Source of the DNA: Dryocosmus kuriphilus
Lineage: Eukaryota > Arthropoda > Insecta > Hymenoptera > Cynipidae
Assembly (NCBI GenBank): GCA_038277395.1
Contig: CM076196.1
Location: 31,513,935-31,577,934 of the forward strand
Reading direction: 5' to 3'
DNA: 64,000 nucleotides
In this document: positions 42,477 through 56,012 of the stretch, piece by piece
Position numbering within the stretch: the first letter of the stretch is position 1
How the letters are laid out: each line of letters starts with the position of its first letter
The notes under the pieces: model-generated
Database searches by the model: none
What the model was told of the DNA's origin: nothing
The model's input: the letters and a program-made list of their open reading frames with translations, nothing else
Made by a program: the position numbers and the translations under genes

Positions 42477-43938
42477 GACCAAATGGTTGAAATCACAAGA
42501 GACGACTTCTTCTAGACAGTGGTTTCATTAAAATTTCGAAAAAACTTTAAACGTTTCAAAAGCGTACCCCGCTTTCCTCATCAGTAATTCTACAATAATT
42601 AAATACAGAGAATGATATAAATTTCGAGGATAATTTAAAATTTGGTGCAACTGTAGATCAGCCGCGTCACATTTATTTTTGCAAAATAATACATATTTTT
42701 TTTAAAAAAGCTATCGGAATCATTCAATGAAGTATTAATAAAACTATTTAGCATGGCAAATCTTTGAAATGATGTCTAGGCTTTTTATTTTAACGTCTTA
42801 AATATGGGTTTCTCGGTATTGTAAAAAGTCTATTTTTAACTAACCTTTTTTTATCTTTATTATCTTTATACACCTAAAACAATGTATATTATTGAAACTT
42901 AATGTTTTCCACGTAAATATTCACATATTATGTTGGTTTTGAACGACTACATAATAAGCAATCTCTTTCTAAGTACGAGAACTTAACCAACGCACACCTG
43001 TCACTTCAGTCCAGCTGTCGCCATCTTGGTTACTAGCTAACCCCATTAACAACCCCCTTTCCAACCCCATTTACAACCCCATTTCCAACCCCATTTCCAA
43101 CTCCATTTACAACCCCCATTCCAACCCCATTTCCAACAAATATGTATTATTTGGCAAAAATAAGGGTGACGCGGCTGATCTACAGTCTAACCTAAAATTT
43201 TTTATAAAAGATGTTGAAAATAAATATTTACCGAAAGTATACAATAGTTTGAAGGTTACATAATACGAATCATCAAGTGGTAGTTGAAGGTTACATAACA
43301 CGAATCATCGAGTAGTAACATTTAGAATCATATGGAATGTCAGTTCTGAGTCGTGCGAATATTGTAAAATAAAATCTAAAATAGAATTTATCAATTTTGT
43401 TATAAAGTTAAGGAAAGAAATTAAAGTATCTGTTAATTAGTAGATTTTAAGAAATCAAATTACTCACCATTTTTTAGGTTAGGTAAAATTTATGTGATTA
43501 ATGTTATTTAAAGTACATTTTAATTTTGTAATTGATGTTTCTAAATGTTCCAAAAACTTTATAATATCGAAATAACACACTGTATTGTAAAAGAAACATG
43601 ATAAATAAATAATGAATTGTTCGTTGGAACACAAAAATGTGTTTTTGTTCCAACGGACGATTCAGAACTGACGCTCCAAAATCTAACTAACTAACTAACT
43701 ATAAATCTATCTAAATATTTATTTTCAACATCTTTTATAAAAAATTTTTAATTATTCTCGAAATTTATATCATTCTCTGTATTTAATTAATGTAGAATTA
43801 CTGATGAGGAAAGCGGTACGCTTTTGAAACGTTTAAAGATTTTTAGAAATTCTAATAAAACCACTGTCTAGAAGAAGTCGTCTCTTGTGATTTCAACCAT
43901 TTGGACATATTCAGCTAGACGTAAAAACCATCTATTAA
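42477..43938. mobile_element. Element with inverted arms and a hammerhead-like motif, inserted in TTAAAATC satellite
   Basis: The left arm (about 42477..42640) and the right arm (about 43740..43905) are inverted copies. They share CCAAATGGTTGAAATCACAA, the TTCTAGACAGTGGTTT region and a CTGATGAGGAAAGC...GAAACG motif. AAATCATTAG precedes the left end and recurs after the right end (near 43940), a possible duplication of about 10-11 bp. The right end has about 35 bp more than the left. The middle has another inverted pair (TGACGCGGCTGATCTACAG near 43168 against its complement near 42655). No protein is encoded. Confidence 0.6.
43040..43140 (+). repeat. AACCCCATTTCC minisatellite
   Basis: Seven or so units of about 14 bp alternating CATTTCCAACCCC and CATTTACAACCCC, inside the inverted-arm element. 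Confidence 0.8.
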
Positions 43939-46900
43939 AATCATTAGAAATATTTAAAAATAGTTTAAAGTTTTTGAAAATCCTTTATTATCCTCTGAAA
44001 CTCCTAAAAATCATTTTAAATCCTTTAAAAATTTTATTAACATACTTTGAGATGTTTTTGAAATCACTTAATATTCTTAAGAATTCTTAAAGATCTCTTG
44101 AACACTTTAAAAATATTTTTTGTTCCTTAAAATATCTAAAAAATTCCTAAGAATCACTTAAAATCTCTTGATATTCTTTTAAGTTTCTTTGAAATATCTT
44201 GAAATTTTTTCCAATGCATTCAAAATGTCTTGAAATCCCTTAAAATTGCTTTGAAGTAGTCTATTTATTTTCTATTTTATAAAATCTCTTAAAGTTCTTT
44301 AAAATTACTGAAAATATTTTGAAATTTTCTAAAATATTTTTAAAATTTCTTTAAATTCTTTTAAATCTCTTGAAATACTTTAAAATATTACAAAATCCTT
44401 TAAAATCTCTTGAAATTCCTTAAATTCTTTCGAAGTCGCTGAAAATACATTGAAACTTTTTAAAATATTAAAAATATTTTTTAAGATCACTCGAAATTCT
44501 TTAAAATCTTTCAAAGTTCTTGGAAATATCTTCAAATCACTATAAATTGTTCGAAATGTCTTCGACTGTTTAAAAATTATTCGAAATTTAATAAAATACT
44601 ATTAAATATTTTAAAAATCACTTCAACATCTTTAAAATGTTTTAAAATCACTTAAATTTATTTAAAATACTTTGACATACCTTAAAATCTCTTAAGAAAT
44701 CAAAAAGTCACTGAGAATCTTATAAAAATTAGTAAAAATATTTTTAAATCTATAGAGATATTTTGAGATCTGCGTAAAATCGCTTTATATTCTTTAAAAT
44801 TCAAAAACAACTTTTAAATACTTTACAATATTTCCAAATCCCTTAAGAAATTTTAAAATATTCGTAAAAAAAATTTTGAAAACCCATTATTACTTTTAAA
44901 TCTTTTTAAATTTCCTCGAAATTCTTCAGGATCATTTAAATTCCTTAAAATATTACACGATCCTTTAAAATCTCTTGACAAATTTTTAAATCAATTGAAG
45001 TTGCTTAAAATCCTTCCAAATTTTAAAAATATTTTAAAATGTTTTTATGTATTTTGAAATTTTGTAAAAATCATTCCAAATTCTTTAAAATACTTTAAAA
45101 TATTTTTAAATTACTTAAAATCGTTCTAAATTATTTTAAATCCTTTTAAATTTTTAATATCGTTTAAAATCCTTTTAAATATTTACAATTTCTTTATACC
45201 CCTCTAAAATCCCTCGAAACTCCTTTAAATCGCTTTAAATCGATTGAAATACTTTCAAACTTTTAAAAATGGTTTGAGATCTATCATTGAAATATTTTTA
45301 AAATCACTTTAGGTTCTTTAAAATCATTAAAAATTCCTTCAATTTCCTTGGAATATTTCGTAATGCTTTAGAATCTCTAAAAGATTACCAAAAATCATAT
45401 GAAATCTTTTAAAATTCTTTAAAGTTTCTTTGAAATCCCTTAAAATTCTTAAAATTCATTCAAAATTACGTAAATCTCTTAAAAATCCTGAAACTCATTT
45501 AAAACTTACAAAATTTTCAAAAATGATTAGAAATATTTTTAAAAAAAAAGTTTAAAGTTTTTGAAAATCCTTTACTATCCTCTGAAACTCCTAAAAATCA
45601 TTTTAAATCCTTTAAAAATTTTATTAACATTCTTTGAGATGTTTTTGAAATCACTTTATATTCTTAAGAATCCTTAAAAATCTCTTGAACACTTTAAAAA
45701 TATTTTTTATTCCTTAAAATATCTAAAAAAATTCCTAAGAATCACTTAAAATCTCTTGATATTCTTTTAAGTTTCTTTGAAATATCTTGAAATTTTTCCA
45801 ATGCATTCAAAATGGCTTGGAATCCCTTAAAATTGCTTTGAAGTAGTCTATTTATTTTCTATTTTATAAAATCTTCTAAAGTTCTTTAAAATCACTGAAA
45901 ATATTTTGAAGTTTTCGAAAATATTTTTAAAATTCCTTTAAATTTTTTTAAATCTCTTGAAATACTTTAAAATATTACAAAATCCTTTAAAATCTCTTGA
46001 AATTCCTTAAACTCTCTCTAAGTCGCTTAAAATCTATTGAAACTTTTTAAAATATTAAAAATATTTTTAAGATCATTTGAAATTCTTTAAAATCTTTCAA
46101 AGTTCTTGGAAATATCTTAAAATCACTATAAATTGTTCGAAATGTCTTCGAATGTTTAAAAATTATTCGAAATTTAATAAAATACTATTAAATATTTTAA
46201 AAATCACTTCAACATCTTTAAAATGTTTTAAAATCACTTAAATTTATTTAAAATACTTTGATATACCTTAAAATCTCTTAATAAATCAAAAAGTCACTGA
46301 AAATCTTCGAAAAATTAGTAAAAATATTTTAAAATCTATTGAGATATTTTGAGATCTGCTTAAAATCGCTTTATATTCTTTAAAATTCAAAAACAACTTT
46401 TAAATACTTTACAATATTTCCAAATCCCTTAAGAAATTTAAAAATATTCGTAAAAAAAAATTTGAAAAACGATTATTACTTTTAAATCTTTTTAAATTTC
46501 CTCGAAATTCTTCAAGATCATTTTAATTCCTTAAAATATTACACGATCCTTTAAAATCTCTTGAAAAATTTTAAAATCATTTGAAGTCGCTTAAAATCCT
46601 TCCAAATTTTTAAAAATATTTTAAAATGTTTTTATGTATTTTGAAATTTTGTAAAAATCGTTCCAAATTCTTTTCAATACTTTAAAATATTTTTAAATTA
46701 CTTAAAATCGTTCTAAATTATTTTAAATCCTTTTAAATTTTTAATATCATTTAAAATCTTTTGAAATTTTTTAAAAATAATTTCTTAAAATCTTTCGAAA
46801 TTGATTAAAATATTTGAAAATTGTTAAAAATTTTTTCCATTTTTTTTTTTAAATCACTCTAGATTGTTTAAGATCCTTCAAAATCCTTCGAAAATCCTTT

Positions 46901-47180
46901 AAAATCCTTCGAAATTTCTTCAAATCACTTGAAATTGTCAGAAATTTCTTAAAATCATTTGAAGTCGCTTGAAATCTTTCGAAATTTATTGAAATATTTT
47001 AAAATGCATTGAAATATTTCGAAAATTTTTTCAATTTCAAATAACTCTAAATTATATGAAACCCTTTGAAATTTTTTTTAATTACTTGAAACTGTTTGAA
47101 ATCCTTTTAAGTTTTTAATAATGATTTGAAATTTTATAAAATACTTTAATATATAATGTTTCTAATGTAAACATTCCAAA
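43926..47180 (+). repeat. Degenerate TTAAAATC satellite with 1587 bp higher-order duplication
   Basis: The block is made of 15-30 bp words such as CTTAAAATCTCTTGAAATTC. A long segment starting near 43940 recurs in the same order from about 45520. The AGTTTTTGAAAA anchor moves from 43980 to 45567, a distance of 1587 bp. Inverted copies occur at 50870..51100, 61805..62640 and 63540..64000. No coding potential. Confidence 0.75.
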
Positions 47181-47284
47181 ATATATAATTTATATACGCT
47201 AAATTTGCTAAATTTTCATAAGTTTCGTAAAAAATTTCGTTGATCATAAATTTCATGTATTGAAACTTTCAAAGTGAAAGTTTC

Positions 47285-49745
47285 CAAATGAAACTTTCAA
47301 CGGCACATTGCTAGGTTCGGAATATTGTATTGAGAGGTTAGGGCAAGATTCATGCAACGAAGATAATGTCCGCTTGTCTGGGAATATTGCACTGCGTCGT
47401 GAAAAGGACGGATTTCTCTCTAGCTTCCCGGAAAGGCCCTCATCTAAGAAAATTTTGGAAAGCGTTAACCAAGCGGGAGTCTGGTCCGGGCAGGGAACAT
47501 GTTCTTGGGGGGACCTCCCCCTTGATCCAACGGAGATTAACAATTTTCTCCTTGACACCCTACCTCCAGCAACGGCATTGGTCCATGTTATCCAGGAACT
47601 TCTTGAAGCAGCTGAGGAGAGTAAACGCCAGCCTTTTCAATTCCATGAGGTTGACCTCGGTCTGTATGCAGCGGTCAGGTCAATAAAATCTACGGCTACC
47701 GGCTCTGATGGGATAAATAGTTCCGCGATCCTCCTCTGTGTCCCCTCCTGTTTGCCTGCCTTGCTCGAGGTTGTTAACTCCTCCCTTAGAACGGGGATAT
47801 TCCCTTCAGCGTGGAAGGTGGGCATTGTCCGTCCCTTACCTGTCAAAGCTCCTGGAAAGAATTTGCCTTCAACAGCTTTCCCCATATATCAACAATAACA
47901 GGATCTTCTCTAGTCACCAGTCGGGTTTCAGGAAGGGGTTCTCTGCAGTTACAACTCTTCTCCATGTGTCAGGCGAGATAGGCCGATCATTGGACTGTTC
48001 GGAGGTCACTTCTTCTGGCCAAATTGAGATCTGAGGGAATCTCGGGGAAAGGACTGTCCTGGTTTTGTGGTTTTCTTTCGAATAGAAGCCAGCGTGTTGA
48101 AATATCGGATACCTCAACCTCCCGGACGTGATCCATTCGACCTCTGAGCAAAGGGGGCCGTTCTCAGTCCGTCTCTTTTCTCAATTTACACCAACGACCT
48201 TCCGGAACCATTGATAAAATTCCTGTCGGCTTTGGAGGCGGAAACCGGGGGCAGAGTAAAAGTCACTATCCATATGTATGCGGATGACACGCAGGTATAT
48301 GTTCGCTGTAAGCTGGAGGATCTGAGTGACGGTGCCGCAGTGTTGCCCTTGGCTCTGAATTTCATTGCGAGGTGGGCCGAAGAGCGAGCTCTGGTTATTA
48401 ACCCTGCTAAGTCCGTCATTCTTCCTATAGGCAATTTTAAAGATGCTTGCTTACCCAACTTTATGTTGGGTGGATCACTCTTGTCCATCGTAGCTCAAGC
48501 GAAAAACCTAGGACTTAAAATGCAAGCTAGTTGTAGTTTTGAGGAACATGTAGCGACTAAAATAAATGCGGCATATCTGCGCTTAAGAAAATTGTATCCT
48601 TTCCGTCGCTCTCTTCCACTCAGAGTGAAACTTTTGTTTTGTCAGTCCTTGGTGCTGTCACTTTTTGAATATGCGTTTACGACATATGGTCCTTGCTTAA
48701 ATAATTGGCTGAGAGAGAGGATGCAGAGGGTGCAAAACGCGTGTCTCAGATACATATATGGAATTAGAAAATACGATCAAATTACCCCCGCCTTACAAGA
48801 ATCTGGCTGGCTGAAGATGAAGCACAGATGGGAAGCGCAATTATGTATCCTCTCTTTCAGGGTCCTTTTGCGGGGCGTTCCGGAATATTTACTCGATAGA
48901 TTATCATTTGTAGAAGATAAGCGATCTAGAAAATCTCTTGCAACGAGATCTGACGGCAAGCTATTTGTTCCGCGAGCGAATACGTCCAAGGGAGAATCCA
49001 CCTTTTCCTGCTGCTCCGCGTCTCTTAAATAACTTAAAGAACCCGCTGGATTCATATTCTAGCTCCACTTTAAGGAAGGAGATAACGGAACGCCTTCGTA
49101 TTTCAAATTGATTAGTATTGTGTAGTATTTATGGGTGATCTGATTTTTGTCTGCGCTTATCTTTAAGTACTGTATCTTAATTCAAGTTCCAGAGCAACTG
49201 GCTCGATGGCAATATATTCTGTTCTTATTGATTCTGCGATGATCTCGAATAGCCTAAGATTCAAGCTCTACTTTTTTTTGTCAATGTTTTTATAGTTTTA
49301 TAGTTTAGTTTAGATTAGATTAAGAGGGTTAGGTTTGAAAGCAGCTCTAAGCTGTACCTCGCCCTTTGGGTTCTTTTATATATCTATTTGTTTCATTTAA
49401 TTCGATGCGCAGTAGTATTCTATGGCACCTACGGCTGCGCAGTAGGTTTTTCGATCTCCCGTACAATCCTATAATACTTTCGAACAACATATATATATCG
49501 AAAACTGTTAGTTTTTCAAAATTGTTTAAAAAATTAAAAATAATAACATTTCCCAAGTACCTTTCTGGAATGTTTCCTGAATATTGGTCGAAGATCGCAA
49601 AGCCAATCTTCCCTCAACATTCATCGGCAATATTGCCAGACAAGCAGACATTATCTTCGTTCCACGAATCTTGCCCTAACCTCTCAATGCAATATTACGA
49701 ACCTCGCATTGAAAGTTTCGAGAAAGCTTCACGGAAATTTTTGTG
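47285..49745 (+). mobile_element. CR1/jockey-like LINE fragment between inverted arms
   Basis: Left arm 47285..47400 (GGTTCGGAATATTG..., GAGAGGTTAGGGCAAGATTC) and right arm about 49600..49745 are inverted copies. The LINE sequence between them runs on the plus strand from about 47400 to 49345. It ends with a TTTAGATTAGATTAA tail followed by AGAGGGTTAGG. The arms are not part of the LINE and may be the ends of a host foldback into which it inserted. Confidence 0.65.
47308..49032 (+). pseudogene. LINE reverse transcriptase, several frame breaks
   Basis: 47308..47898: LDPTEINNFLLDT, then VRSIKSTATGSDGINSSAIL and FPSAWKVGIVRPLP, the start of the fingers. Next frame: LSKLLERICLQQLSPYI and SSHQSGFRKGFSAVTTLLH. 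A damaged stretch (48000..48210) follows, in which the AFD and PQGSVLSP motifs are broken. Then 48211..49032 has HMYADDTQVYV (active site), LVINPAKSVILPIG and the thumb region to SEYxF-like LFEYAFTTYG. Clade assignment by eye is CR1/jockey group. It is not functional. Confidence 0.75.
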
Positions 49746-49749
49746 CTGT

Positions 49750-50096
49750 TAGGGTACGATGTAATATACACGTAGAAAACTACGAAATTACATCGAGTAA
49801 TTTATGTACCGACCCCTGATTATACGTCGAAAAGACCGAATTACGCGTGACTGACCAGCCCTGATTCCCATATAATAAATTTCGATATTTACGATAACGA
49901 TATATCGGTTAGGACAATATCGATTTGAAAACACGTTATATCGGTAGTCGGTACAAAAATATCGATATTGCCGGTATTAATCATATTAATATTGCACAAT
50001 ACTGCATCACTACTTACTATTTTCAGACAAATCAAAAAAAGAACTAAAGTTGAGCTTTGCAAATAACGTGAAGATTGAGTAGTAAATTTTCTCGCT
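49750..50096. other. Upstream region of SMYD4-like gene 2
   Basis: About 350 bases with short words TATCGATA/CGATATTT near 49880..49960 and no gene. A promoter for gene 2 should lie here. No core element can be named with confidence. Confidence 0.3.
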
Positions 50097-50298
50097 ATGG
50101 ATGAAAACGCATTCGAAGAATTCGTATTCGAGACGGAATATTTGGCTGTTCAATCATCTTTTCCAGATAATTTGTTGCTGCAGAGCGCTATTAATGAAAT
50201 GGTGTGTTATAATGTGCCACGCCCTGTAAGGCCACCACAAGCAAAAAAAAAAATAATTAAAAAATCGGAAAAAGCATCTGCTCTATATTTGACAAAGG
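50097..50298 (+). CDS. SMYD4-like: SMYD4-like gene 2, exon 1
   Basis: 67 codons plus one base: MDENAFEEFVFETEYLAVQS at the start, ending KKIIKKSEKASALYLTKG at a GGGTAAGT donor. The ending parallels KKAEKMSAVCCVMG of gene 1. The ATG is the first in an otherwise stop-containing leader. The protein start is acidic and has no signal peptide. Confidence 0.65.
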
Positions 50299-53200
50299 GT
50301 AAGTTTCATTTATTTAAACAATATAGACATTATCGCCATTTAAGATGTAAAAACTAAAAACCCGTTTTTCGCACTGGAAATTTGTTAATTTTGGATTGGC
50401 AGTTTTATTAAATCGAACCTTAAATTCTCTCGTCCAAATAGGATGAAAGACATCTAAATTCTAAATGAAATGAGCCTAGGATGAAATCGTTTTGACCATT
50501 TTTTAAGAATCTACAGCTACCTCCCGATTTAGTGCCGTCGGATTTAATTGCGCGTCCACAAGTGTTCTAGGATTCCCCTATTTGCAAAGACCACGCAATA
50601 TCGACGTGCGTCGGTTTATTCGAAATCTGCCGATTTAGTTTTCTCTACTGCAAATTATATTCTTTTTTTTTTCAAATTTCAAGTAACGTTTCGAATAATA
50701 AGTTTTAATATTTTTCAACGTTTAGGGACACGTAGTTTATGCGAACCGCAAAATCACATATTTCAGAATTCAATATAACCTGAAATATGCATTTGCAATT
50801 TTATAAAGTTTGCACTTCCACGGATTTTAAGCGATTTCATAAAAAATCCACGGAATTTCAAACGAACGCTAAGATTTTGATTTTAAAGATTTCAAGGTAT
50901 TTTAATTGATTCCAAAGAATTTCAAGAGATTTAAAAAGTTTCAAAGGATTTGAAAGAATGCTGTAATATTTTCAAAGATTTGAAGGAATTTTAAGGTATT
51001 TCAAGGACTTTACAAAACTTAAAGGATTTTATGGAATCTCCAAGGATTTCAAAGATTTCTAGGGATTTGAATGATTTTTAGAGAACTTTAATCAGAGCTC
51101 GGAACGGGTTACTTTTTAGTAATTTGGTTACTCTTTTATGTTTCGTTACTTATAAGTTACATTTTTTTATTCCAAGTTACTAGAAGCTACTTAATTCCAG
51201 GGTGCCTACCGATCCGGAAAAACGGGAAAACCGGGAATTTTGTACACACTGAAAAATAGGGGAAAATGCCGGAAATTCATGGAAAGATCCGAAAAATCTG
51301 TGGTCATTTTAATTTCAGGATTCACGGTATTTTCCTTATTCCCCTATTTTCCCCCTTTTTTCCCCCTTTCTAAAAGAATTCAAGGGTAAAAATCAACAAT
51401 AACATTTGCGTTTGAGAATTCATCTCTTATGGTTGAAATTCAACTGCTTGACTGAAAATCAATTTCTTTTCTTTTCTTTTTTTTTTTTTGAGAATTCACC
51501 TCTCTTGCGAGGGAAATGTTTTATTGAAAATTTCTTATTTTGGTTTGTAATTCATCAATTGTGTTAAAAATTCGGTCTTGCAGTTAAAAGATAAACCATT
51601 CCGTTGGAAAATTAATTTTTTGTTGTTGAAAATATAACTTTTCTATATGAAAAATTCAAATATTTTGGTTGAAATTTAATTTTCTTCGGGTGAAAATTCA
51701 ACTACTTTTGGTTCAAAATTAACATTCTTTGTTCAAAGTTTAGATATTCTATTTTTGGTTGAGCATTCTTCTTTTTTAGTTGAAAATCGAACTTTTTTTT
51801 AAAATTCAACAGTTTTTTTAAACATTCATCTTTGGTTAAAAATTCAACTGTTTGTCTGAAAATCAATTTTTTTGTTTTTTTGAAAATTCATCTTGTGTGA
51901 AAATTCAAATGTTTTATTAAAAATTTCATTTTTTCCGTTAATAATTTCACTATGTTTGAAAAATAACATTTTTTTGTTCGAAAGTTATAACTAAAACTAA
52001 AACTATTTTTGGTTCAAAACTAATCTTTTTTTGTTCAAAACTTAGCTACTCCATTTTTGGTTGAACATTCATCTTTTTTAGTTGACAATTTCCCTTTTTT
52101 TGAAATTCAACTATTTTGTTAAAAATTTTTGTTTGGTTGAAAAATCATGTTGCTTGGTTAAAAATTAAACTTTTGGCTGAAAATCAATTTCTTTTGTTGA
52201 AAATTCACTTTTCATGTGTGGAAATTCAAATGTTTTATTGAAAATTACATTTTTCCGGTTAATAGTTTCACTATGCCTGTTTGAAAAATAAAATTTTTTT
52301 GTTCAAAAGTTATAACTATAAAATTTTTGTTTGAGAATTCATTCATCTTTTAAGGTTGAAAATTCAACTATTTTTGGTTCAAAATTAATCTTTTTTGTTC
52401 AAAATTTAGTTATTCCATTTTTGGTTGAGCATTCATCTTTTTTAGTTGACAATTTCACTTTCTTTGAAATTGAAAAATTTTGTTAAAAATTTATGCTTCG
52501 TTGAAAAATCATGTTTTTTTGGTTAAAAATACAACTGTTTGGCTGAAAATCAGTTTTTTTTTTTGAAAATTCATTTTTCTTGTGTGGAAATTCAAATGTT
52601 TTATTGAAAATGTCTTTTTTCGATTAAGAACTTAATCATTTCTGTTTGAAAAATATAATTTTTTTGTTCAAAAGTTCACTGTAAAATTTCTGTTTGAGAA
52701 TTTATTCAACTTTTATGGTTGAAAATTCAATTATTTTTGGTTCAAAGTTAATATTTTTTGTTCAAAAATTAGCTATTCCATTTTTGGTTGAGCATTCATC
52801 TTTATTAGATGAAAATTTTACTTTTTTTCAAATTCAACAATTTTGTTAAAAATTTATGTTTGGTTGAAAAATTATGTTCTTTTGGTTAAAAATACAACTG
52901 TTCGGCTGAAAATCAATTTTGTTTGTTGAAAATTCATTTTTCTTGTGTGGAAATTCAAATGTTTTATTGAAAATGTCTTTTTTCAATTAAGAACTTAATC
53001 ATTTCTGTTTGAAAAATATAATTTTTTTGTTCAAAAGTTCACTATAAAAAATTTTGTTTGGGAATTGATTCATCATTTATGGTTGAAAATTCAACTATTT
53101 TTGGTTCAAAATTAATCTTTTTTTGTTCAAAATTTAGCTATTCCATTTTTGGTTGAACATTAATTTTTTTTTAGTTGAAAATTGTACTTTTTTTGAAATT

Positions 53201-55975
53201 CAACACTTTTGTAAAAAATTTATGTTTGGTTGAAAAGCCACGTTTCTTGGTTAATAATTAAACTTTTGGCTGAAAATCAATTTCTTTTGTTGAAAATTCA
53301 TTTTTCTTGTGTGGAAATTCAAATGTTTTATTGAAAATTTCATTTTTTCGGTTAATAATTTCACTATGCCTGTTTGAAAAATAAAATTTTTTTCTTCAAA
53401 AGTTATAATTATAAAATTTTTGTTTGAGAATTCATTCATCTTTTAAGGTTGAAAATTCAACTATTTTTTATTTCATCTTTGGTTGAGCATTCATTTTTTT
53501 TAGTTGAAAAATTTTACTTTTTTTGAAATTCAACAATTTTGTTAAAAATCTATATGTTTTGTTGAAAAAGCATGTTTTTTTGGTTAAAAATATAACTGTT
53601 TGGCTGAAAATCATTTTCTTTTGTTAAAAATTCCTTTTTCATGTGTGGAAATCCAAATCTTATATTGAAAATTTCTTGTTTCCGATTAATAATTGAATTA
53701 TTTCTGTTTGAAAAATAACATTTTTTTTTTATTCAAAAGTTCACTATGAATTTTTTGTTTGAGAATTTATTCATCTTTTATGGTTGAAAATTCAACTATT
53801 TTTGGTTCAAAATTAATATTTTTTTGTTGAAAATTTAGCTATTCCATTTTTGGTTGAACATTCATCTTTTTTAGTTGACAATTTCACTTTTTTTGAAATT
53901 CAACAATTTTTTTAAAAATTTATGTTTGGTTGAAAAATCATGTTTTTTGGTTAAAAATTCAACTGTTTGGCTGAAAATCAATTTTTTGTTTGTTGAAAAT
54001 TCATTTTTTTTGTGTGAAAATTCAAATCTTTTATTGAAAATTTCTTTTTTTCGATTATTAATTTAATTATTTCTGTTTGAAAAATAAAATTTTTTTGTTC
54101 AAAAGTTATAACTAAAATTTTTGTTTGAGAATTCATTCATCTTTTAAGGTTGAAAATTCAACTATTTTTGGTTCAAAATAAATATTTTTTGTTGAAAATT
54201 TATTTATTCCATTTTTGGTTGAGACTCATCTTTTTTAGTTGAAAATTTTACTTTTTTTGAAATTCAACAACTTTGTTAAAAATTTATGTTTAGTTGAAAA
54301 ATCATGTTTTTTTTGGTTAAAAATACAACTGTTTGGCTGAAAATCAATTTTGTTTGTTGAAAATTCATTTTTCTTGTGTGGAAATCCAAATTTTTTATTG
54401 AAAATTTCTTGTTTTCGATTAATAATTTAGTTACTTCTGTTTGAAAAATAACATTTTTTTGTTCAAAAGTTCACTATAAAATTTTTGTTTGAGAATTTAT
54501 TCATCTTTTATGGTTGAAAATTCAACTATTTTTCGTTCAAAATTAATATTTTTTGTTCCAAAATTTAGTTATTCCATTTTTGGTTATGCATTCATCTTTC
54601 TTAGTTGACAATTTTGAAATTCAACAATTTTGTTAAAAATTTATGTTTGGTTGAAAAATTATGTTTTTTGGTTAAAAATTCAACTGTTTGGCTGAAAATC
54701 AATTTTTTGTTTGTTGAAAATTCATTTTTTTCGATTATTAATTTAATTATTTCTTTTTGAAAAATATAATTTTTTTGTTCACTAGTTCACTATAAAATTT
54801 TTGTTTGGGAATTTATTCATCATTTATGGTTGAAAATTCAACTATTTTTGGTTCAAAATTAATCTTTTTTGTTAAAAATTTACCTATTCCATTTTTGGTT
54901 GAGCATTCATCTTTTTTAGATGACAATTTTGCTTTCTTTGAAGATCAACAATTTTGTTAAAAATTTATGTTTGGTTGAAAAATCAGTTTTTTGGTTAAAA
55001 ATGCAACTGTTTGGCTGAAAATAAATTTTTTTTTTTGTTGAAAATTCATTTTTCTTGTGTCGAAAATCAAGAAAATGTCTTTTTTCGATTAAGAACTTAA
55101 TTATTTCCGTTTGAAAAATAATATTTTTTTTGTTAAAAAGTTAATTATAAAATTTTTGTTTGAGAATTTATTCATCTTTTACGGTTGAAAATTCAACTAT
55201 TTTTATTTAAAATTTAGCTGTCACATTTTAGGTTGAGAATCCATCTTTTTTAGTTAAAAATTCAACTGCTTGGGTAAAAATAAATTTTTTTGTTGAAAAA
55301 TAATATTTTTTTTTTGTAAGGAAATTCGACTGTTTTATCGAAAATTTCTTGTTTTCTGTTGAATATTCAACTATAGAAAATTCCGTTTGAGAATTCGTCT
55401 TTTTTAGTTGAAAATTCAACTATTTTGCTAAAAATTGATCCTTTTTTATTTAAAAATTAAACCATTCTGTTGAAAATTAATTTTTTGTTCTGAAAATATA
55501 ACTGTTCTTTATTTAAAGTTCAATTTTTTTTGTTAAAAATTGAACTGTTTGTAAATTAAAAATTAAAGTATTTTGATTTAAAATTCCCCTGTTACATTTT
55601 TTGTTGAAAAGTTGTCAATTTAACTATTTTCCAATATTCTTTTTCTCTGTTTGATAATAATTGAACGTTTTTTGTTTGAAAATTCATTTTTTTTTTTTAA
55701 TTCAACTATTTTATTTTTTTAAATGCGTGACTTAAGATTTCTGGAGTTTAAACCGAAGAAAGAAAACACGTGATGTTTCGACTTTTCATTTTAAGCTATT
55801 TTCTTTAAGACTTATCACAAATAATTAAAAATTGTGTTTAGTAGGTACTCTATAAACTTTGTGAAATTGGGCTTTTTTTTTTTAAATTGTGTTTTCATGT
55901 TGGTTTCTTTTTTACAAACTTGAGTTACTTTGCGGTCACTTTTCTTCTGAAAATATGGTTCTCTTCTAAGTTCTG

Positions 55976-56012
<37 letters not shown>

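Noticed and set aside
51420..55740. CRISPR array
   Set aside because: The unit is about 365 bp with internal subrepeats, there are no constant-length spacers, and the DNA is clearly eukaryotic.
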